Assembly: GCA_009733575.1 (NCBI GenBank)
Contig: ML769405.1
Coordinates: 62,001 to 126,000 of the forward strand
Reading direction: 5' to 3'
DNA: 64,000 nucleotides
Origin: Gymnopus androsaceus JB14
Lineage: Eukaryota; Basidiomycota; Agaricomycetes; Agaricales; Omphalotaceae
The translations under genes were made by a program, and so were the position numbers. The notes below the pieces were generated by a model. It worked only from the letters and a program-made list of their open reading frames with translations, made no database searches and was not told where the DNA came from. Positions within the stretch are counted from its first letter, which is position 1; each line of letters begins with the position of its first letter. Shown here one piece after another: positions 58,595 to 64,000 of this stretch.

Positions 58595-60482
58595 ATGATT
58601 GTTTTTCCCCTAGGATACCGATGTTCTCAAGTTCTTTGATTTTTGCTCATAAATATACATACATCCAAATTAACCTCATCCCATATTATGCCCCTGTGCG
58701 TTTCAAAGCACCCAGAAGTATTAATAGGTGCAACAAGTGATTGAAGATGTCCCGAGCCTCATATTTTCAGCTTTGAAACCCATATCGGGGAATTGCCAAC
58801 GGCCTGATAGCATCTGATTTATGTAAAAGAGCTTGAATGTTTAAAGAATGGATAAAGAATGGAAAGTTTTTAAAAGGTCGGTAGAAGGAATTAAGTACGT
58901 TCGTTTGGTTTTCTGAATTCCTCATCATTTGCACAAATTCATAGTAAGATTACACGGTGATAACTTTCATCGAAATGGTACTACTACAGACGAACTACTT
59001 GGCTTCATCCGCCATTTGTACATCCTCGTCAGGAGAGCTGCAGGCGCTGCTGCTGCAGCTTACTACGGCGCATCTACACGTTGGCGGCGTGTTGAATCTG
59101 AGTTATTTCTTGTGTGTATTGCATCTTGTAAATCCTCTACCTTTTGTCTGAGCCACAAAAATCACCTTGAATCATCCTCAATCCACCTCCTGCCAGTGAA
59201 CTGAATGGCCGAGTTACATCTATTTTGCACATTTGGACTCCCCGCTGGAAATTACGTACAGTTCAACCAAAAATGGACGTGCAGCCCTCACCAAGGGCTC
59301 GAAATGTTTGTAAGACCCATCGCCATCATAGGAGATACTACGTTCAGTAGGAACTCCTCCTTATATTAAGAAATTACTGAAACGGCCTTAAGTGGCTGAA
59401 TAACCTACACCCTATACTTAGTACATATCTTCCCCAGGTCCATTATGGATCTAACAAGGCAGTCTCACCAGCCAGAACTTCCAGAATCAGGTGTTTACTT
59501 ATGCGGAAATTAAATCAATAGTAAACAATGAGCTGGGAATGTTCTGGAAGCAATGAACTACAGGATGCCAGGAAACATCAAGCAGGAGACCATGTAAGCT
59601 CATTACAATGGGACACGTATTTTACGGTCATGGTCCGTTACACATTTCCACGTAGTTCACGTTCGTTGTCCCCTTCTAAATGGTCCCTTGTGTCTCATTA
59701 TAATGGGTCCCTTGTGTCATTATAATGATCCCATTGAAATCGGACATTTGTCTGACTACGGTTTACCTACCTACCTACCTCGGGGCTGGTCCTATTTCTT
59801 GCTGGCATCCCACTTCCGGCTCCATTCTGTCAGGCATTGTGTTGTACACCACCAGCCTTTTCTCGCCCTCTGTAAAATAAAAAATCAAGGAAAGACATAA
59901 ATATATATGTAAACTGCTACTTAAATTGAACTTGAATCATGTAATGTACTTTAAAACTCTCAAAAGTCGCTCAAAAAGCAATCCAATAGTCAAGATGAGC
60001 TATTTGAAAATGCTAGAATGTTTGATGCCAGCTTCAAGAGACTTCCATATAATATGCAGCTGCTGTGCTTCTCTTCCCTGAAGTATAGCCCAAGTGCACA
60101 GAGATGACCTTGGTCGCGAGCATTAGTGCTTCACTACCAGATTTAGTCATTAAGCACCCATCATTGCTCTGTCCTTAATTGACTTGCAGTGCTTAATTCC
60201 CTTTGCGAGGAGCGCTAGAAAATCAGGCATGGTTTTTGACATATAAAATTTTCAACATAGACTCAGGCAGCACCTCACATCTAAAATTCAAGATGTAGTA
60301 AATTTCAATGATTCAATCTGATGATTCACTTGTGGCATTTGTTTGTGGTTTCTGCATCCTTAATTCATAGGGATGCACACCATACCTGTAATATAGTGAG
60401 TACATATGGGAAATATGGTATGCCATCCATACCAGTAACCATACCCAGCCAAGTGCTCCAGATACAGTATGGTCATGGTCTG
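58595..60482. other. Gene-poor stretch
   Basis: The first 220 bp hold the peroxidase 3' flanking block (58720-58810). A short open stretch at 58929-59204 shows no recognised domain. At 59445-59490 there is a last fragment of the peroxidase upstream repeat (atctaacaaggcagtctcac). About 59590-59750 contains short tandem words (cattataatg, ggtcccttgtgtc) in direct repeat. A tacctacctacctac tract lies at 59763-59780. No gene is supported. Confidence 0.5.
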
Positions 60483-61136
60483 GGTGATGTCAGCAACTAG
60501 TTCCTCACAACACAAGGTACCAGGTGTCATGACTTCCAACTTAGGAAAAGAGACAAATGATGAAGAAAAGAGAAGAAGAATGTATTGAGGACTAGGAGGT
60601 ATTGACAAGATTGAAGCTAAGGACTATACTACAGCTACAACTACTATATATACTACTGTAAAAGCCCTAGACCCAGTACCCTATGCCCTGTACATGCATG
60701 AAACTATGAAGTACAAGAGTATTGACATGTGTAAGTAATAAGTGATTGTACATGTGTATCCAGCACCAAATGCAGCATCCTAGCATGAGGTGTGATCAAA
60801 GTGATTGAAGGATGATCATATGATCAAGACCTACAGTGGCTGCCAAAATTGATGTCACCCCACGTGACCTACTGAATGGGCTACTGAATAGGCGACTGAA
60901 TTGGGGGGGTGACATCAATTTTGGCAGCCACTGTATGATCAAGGATCAAACAATCATACAAGATTGTACATGTGTCAATGAACTATAAAGAAAGAAACAT
61001 AAGTAAACAACACAGCCACATGCCTAAACCAATGCACGCTTAAGTAAGCACCAAGATATACAAAGACAAAATAGAAGAAAAAGATAAGTAATAGTCCATG
61101 TGGCATGAGATAAGATAAAGTGTTTGTAACAGGTGA
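60483..61136 (-). mobile_element. Solo LTR of a Ty3/gypsy element, with 5-bp target-site duplication
   Basis: The LTR runs 60488-61131, with plus-strand ends TGTCAGCAACTAG ... TTTGTAACA (TG...CA). It is flanked by the direct 5-bp repeat GGTGA at 60483-60487 and 61132-61136. It is a diverged relative of the LTR at 62452-62902 in the same orientation (shared tcagcaactagttcc, ctaggaggtattgac, agattgaagctaaggact). No internal retroelement sequence is present, so the element was probably removed by LTR-LTR recombination. A 100-bp MITE is inserted in it. Confidence 0.88.
60834..60933. mobile_element. Tc1/mariner-type MITE nested in the solo LTR
   Basis: A 100-bp element with perfect 28-bp terminal inverted repeats starting cagtggctgccaaaattgat. 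It is flanked on both sides by TA (60832-60833, 60934-60935), the target duplication of Tc1/mariner and pogo elements. The CAGTGGC end is typical of fungal members. The centre contains an imprecise repeat (gacctactgaat/gcgactgaat). No coding capacity. Confidence 0.88.
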
Positions 61137-61206
61137 AGGCACATGCAACCCATATTGCAAATGATGTTACAACCATAGTACTGTGGTTGGATACAGGTTT
61201 GCTCTT

Positions 61207-61474
61207 CAGCCTACATCAGCAAAACCTGTATTTTGTGTTTTAATTCCCAGCGCTCCCAGAGCTCCCAGTGCTGGCCAGTGCTTGCCAGTGCTGTCAGAAA
61301 TATAAAATCATATGTTATTTCCAAATAAGTTAATTTTGCAGTGTCTGGGAGCTTCTGGGAGCCCCCTCCTGCATCGGCCAGACCATCTGAGTGCTGGGAT
61401 GCTGGAGCACTGGGAACTCTGGACAGCTTGCTCAAGCACTGCCCATGTCATACAGGTTTTGCTGATGTAGGCTG
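61207..61474. repeat. 268-bp inverted-repeat element (MITE candidate)
   Basis: Perfect 24-bp inverted ends, cagcctacatcagcaaaacc + tgta at 61207-61230 and the complement at 61451-61474. The interior has many ctggga/tcccag words (gctcccagagctcccagtgctgg ... tctgggagcttctgggag), which could fold further. No target duplication and no open frame of note. Confidence 0.75.
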
Positions 61475-61543
61475 CATCAATGAAATTTTTTGATTTCATT
61501 TATTTACTTACAACCATGACTGTAACTGCCATACTGTTCACTG

Positions 61544-61905
61544 TACTGTACTCGCATGTATGTAGGAAACGGTCACGGTCACGGAGGCTCTGTTGCGTTG
61601 CCAGAGTACCGTGATGTCACGGTGAAATTTGGGGCGGTTGCCTAGCCTGGGACCGTGACATTGAGAAAATTCTTAAAATAAGCAAGAAAAAAGGGCAAAA
61701 AAGCGGATTTTTTTTTCAACCAACACTGGTATCCTATGTAACCAAGTAACTCTACATCTAACATTGGAAATGGGGACTGGTGGAGACAGCCTACTGAGTA
61801 AGTGGTTGCCTTATTGGCCTCTGTCACAGTCAGATCCAGGCCCGTTGCCTAACCTCTGACCGTGATGGTCACGTGACGGTTGCCTGCATACATGCGAGTA
61901 CAGTA
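61544..61905. repeat. 362-bp inverted-repeat element (MITE candidate)
   Basis: Imperfect inverted ends of about 45 bp: tactgtactcgcatgtatg at 61544-61562 and the complement at 61887-61905. They continue with a cacggtcacgg-like part that is inverted near 61855-61880. The interior repeats the word accgtga/tcacggt. It contains a T9 run near 61709. No coding capacity. Confidence 0.7.
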
Positions 61906-62451
61906 TGTACCATAAGGCATTCTGGTTCCAACTTCATGGTACAGATACTGTTACATACAGGTCTCACAATACAGACCATACTGAGTACGCTTGTATCTGT
62001 AATGGTACAGAGATTGTTCCTATTAATTCATTGAATATGAACTTCACTCCCATGAACAGGCTGACTCACAAAATGCTGAGTGGTTCAGAACAACTTGGAA
62101 TGTAAGTATGCAAATTGAAGGACTAGCCAACTGCATTTGTGAGATTAAGATACTTGAGAGTCATAACTACAAGAGCAATGGCTAGTATCAAGATAGTATA
62201 CAAGACAAGGCAGTACTAAAGTCTTGATGTGTTGGGTTGATCATCCAGGGAAGAGAACAAAATGTCTAAACAATCCACCATTGCAATTGTAAGTATCTCA
62301 TATAATGAATCATTTCTTCTAAATCTGCTCCAAATTTATTCAGTATAGTATAGAACATAGAATGACAATGCAGAAATGGGTATTGCAAGGATTATTAGCC
62401 ATGGCAGACATTGAGACAATTCAATCTTATGATATGATCTGATGATACAAT
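61906..62451. other. Spacer between repeats, no gene seen
   Basis: About 550 bp of AT-rich sequence with no coding or repeat signal that I can assign. The 5 nt before the LTR (acaat) would be the left target site of the retroelement, whose other end is outside the window. Confidence 0.35.
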
Positions 62452-64000
62452 TGTCAGCAACTAGTTCCCCACAACTTGAGGTACCAGGCGTCACGACTTT
62501 AGACTTATGCAAAGACAAGAACAATGAGGAAGAGAGAAGATGATATTTGAGAACTAGGAGGTATTGACGAGATTGAAGCTAAGGACTAAGCTACAGCTAC
62601 AACTACTTATATACTAAAGTACGAACCCTAAGCCCTATACCCTGTACCCTGACCTTGTGGTAACAATCCATGAAACGATAAAAGACAACAAGTGAACGAC
62701 AATAAGTAATGATAGATCGATTGTACAAGTATGGACATGCTAGCATGTGTTATGATCGGAAACGATCATACTTTGATCGACAGAACCTAATTAGTACAGC
62801 GCGCATCTAAACAAGCGCGCGCTTATATGATATACAAGAGTAAATAAAGGAAAGTGATAAAGAATAATGCATGTGTTTGATAAGATAAGAACGTTCGTAA
62901 CATTACCCCCTCTTTAGGATGCGATTTCCATATTGCGCAAGCTTTGCTGTCATGGATTCGGTTGGTATGGAAGTTGGAACGGGTGTTGTTAATGATTCTG
63001 GAATGGGACGGAAAAGATGTTTGGGAAATAATGACATGGGTATTTCGAGTTTTCGGATGTCTCTTGAGTGTGGTTTGGAAGGATTTTTGTTATGGAAATC
63101 CTTAATAGCATCTTTTGCATTGTCGAGATTTGACACTGGTTCCCATGTCATTTCATGTGGTCCATATCCTTTCCATTTGACCTTGTACGACACCTTTTTA
63201 CTTCTTTTGTTTTCTTTCGAATCAACTATTTCTTCGACTTCATATTCTGGTTCTTCTCCTTCGATCTCTACGGGAGGAGGATTGGTATTTCAGGGTTGTT
63301 TTGGGAATTGTGGAGGGTGATATGGCATGAGGAGAACTTCATTGAAAATGTTATGAACGTTTCTCCATGTTTTTGGGATTTTGAGTTTGTACGAACTATG
63401 ACCAACTTTCTCTAGTATTCAAAGGGTCCAAAATGTTTGTCATCCAACTTCTTCATTGGACGACTTGTTGTAATGTTTATTCCTTCAAGCCACACCTTGT
63501 CTCCAACTTTATATTCTCTTGACTCGCTATGTTTTTTGTCATAGTAGTGAGTCATGTCTTCAGCCGCTTTCTTTAGCGCTGATCCTACTTTGTCTCGTAC
63601 TTTCCTCATACTATTGGCAAATTCTTGAGCGGAGGGATTAGAGGATTTTTCTTTAGGTGCAGTGCCTTTATAGGGATGACGACCCATATCGGCAAAGAAT
63701 GGAGTAACTTTTGTAGCGGAGTGTACTCTATCATTATATGCAAATTTGGCTGTGGGTAACCATTCATGCCAGTCTGACTGATGATAATTGATGAACAAAT
63801 GAAGATAATGTTCAGTTTCTTGGTTTGTTCGTTCGGTTTGCCCATTAGTTTGTGGATGGTATGCCATTGTGAAGTTTGCCTCAATTCCAAGTTGTTTGTA
63901 TAGTTCCTTCATAAAACCCGAATGGAATTGTGGACCTCGATCATGTACAATCTTTCGGAAGAGTCCATGAATAGGAAATATCTTTTCTCTATACATGCGA
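62452..64000 (-). mobile_element. Chromodomain Ty3/gypsy retrotransposon (chromovirus), 3' end, decayed
   Basis: Read on the minus strand, the element enters from the right edge with the end of pol and terminates in a 451-bp 3' LTR (62452-62902; TGTTACGAACG ... GACA). A purine-rich tract (aaagagggggtaa) precedes the LTR as in a polypurine tract. Pol lesions show that it is no longer intact. The 5' part and the other LTR are outside the window. Confidence 0.9.
62903..63996 (-). pseudogene. Pol fragment: integrase core end and C-terminal chromodomain
   Basis: From 63996: DRGPQFHSGFMKELYKQLG contains the second integrase Asp, AYHPQTNGQTERTNQETEHYL contains the final Glu of the DDE triad, then KKHSESREYKVGDKVWLEG is the GPF/Y lead-in. 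A one-base loss at about 63414-63418 (reading FEY-stop) shifts the frame; the next frame gives KVGHSSYKLKIPKTWRNVH. A TGA at 63290-63292 interrupts the linker. The chromodomain YEVEEIVDSKENKRSKKVSY continues VKWKGYGPHEMTWEP, with its aromatic-cage residues, and ends just before the LTR. It would have directed integration to modified histones. Confidence 0.9.

Noticed and set aside
58929..59204. A 91-residue plus-strand frame with an Ala-rich stretch
   Set aside because: It has no recognised domain, no introns in phase and no homologous copy; it was left as unassigned spacer.

Overview
The window reads as nuclear DNA of a mushroom-forming basidiomycete (Agaricomycetes). The evidence is very dense short GT-AG introns of about 45-65 nt, tiny exons, F-box families with an N-terminal coiled coil, Agaricomycete-type kinase-like proteins, and a chromodomain Ty3/gypsy element. 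No bacterial-style operons, CRISPR arrays, rRNA or convincing tRNA genes were seen. Splice sites and reading frames were worked out by eye; family names are recognition from protein motifs, not database results.

Two kinds of DNA alternate. The conserved housekeeping islands are: the start of a vacuolar Ca2+/H+ exchanger and the translation factor eIF3g (1-2150); a kinase-like gene and an intron-rich orphan (25.9-29.2 kb); and a compact run at 31.8-37.8 kb. That run holds a GatC-like mitochondrial amidotransferase subunit, mitoribosomal protein mS34, VFA1, class III alcohol dehydrogenase (S-(hydroxymethyl)glutathione dehydrogenase) and a tail-anchored acyl-CoA-binding protein. A large polyQ/RGG protein gene lies at 47.6-51.3 kb.

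The accessory DNA (2.4-24.6, 38.5-46.9 and 51.5-64 kb) is built from duplicated pieces. The main one is a gene for a secreted plant-type heme peroxidase with an unusual C-terminal extension, present five times: B at 11.3-13.3 kb (-) and D at 52.4-54.4 kb (+) look intact; A at 4.3-6.3 (-), C at 40.7-42.7 (-) and E at 56.6-58.6 (+) are broken. The copies share upstream and downstream flanking repeats. Peroxidases B and C sit in a segmental duplication of about 5.4 kb (9.4-14.9 versus 38.5-43.9 kb) that also carries a second F-box gene type. A first F-box type with a coiled coil and leucine-rich tail occurs three times (2.4, 6.5 and 23.0 kb; the first is broken), and a third F-box type survives as a remnant at 54.7-55.5 kb. 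A head-to-head pair of decayed Ser/Pro-rich coiled-coil paralogues fills 14.6-20.5 kb, and a six-hairpin glycosidase gene with a single-base frameshift lies at 21.1-22.7 kb.

Mobile and structured DNA includes a 516-bp near-perfect palindrome (44.2-44.7 kb), a solo LTR with a 5-bp target-site duplication and a nested Tc1/mariner-like MITE (60.5-61.1 kb), two further inverted-repeat elements (61.2-61.9 kb), and the 3' end of a decayed chromovirus running off the right edge (62.45-64.0 kb). The housekeeping genes do not form a single pathway, although GatC and mS34 are both mitochondrial translation proteins that share a 62-bp divergent promoter. The most notable biology is the birth-and-death amplification of the extended secreted peroxidase alongside F-box genes.
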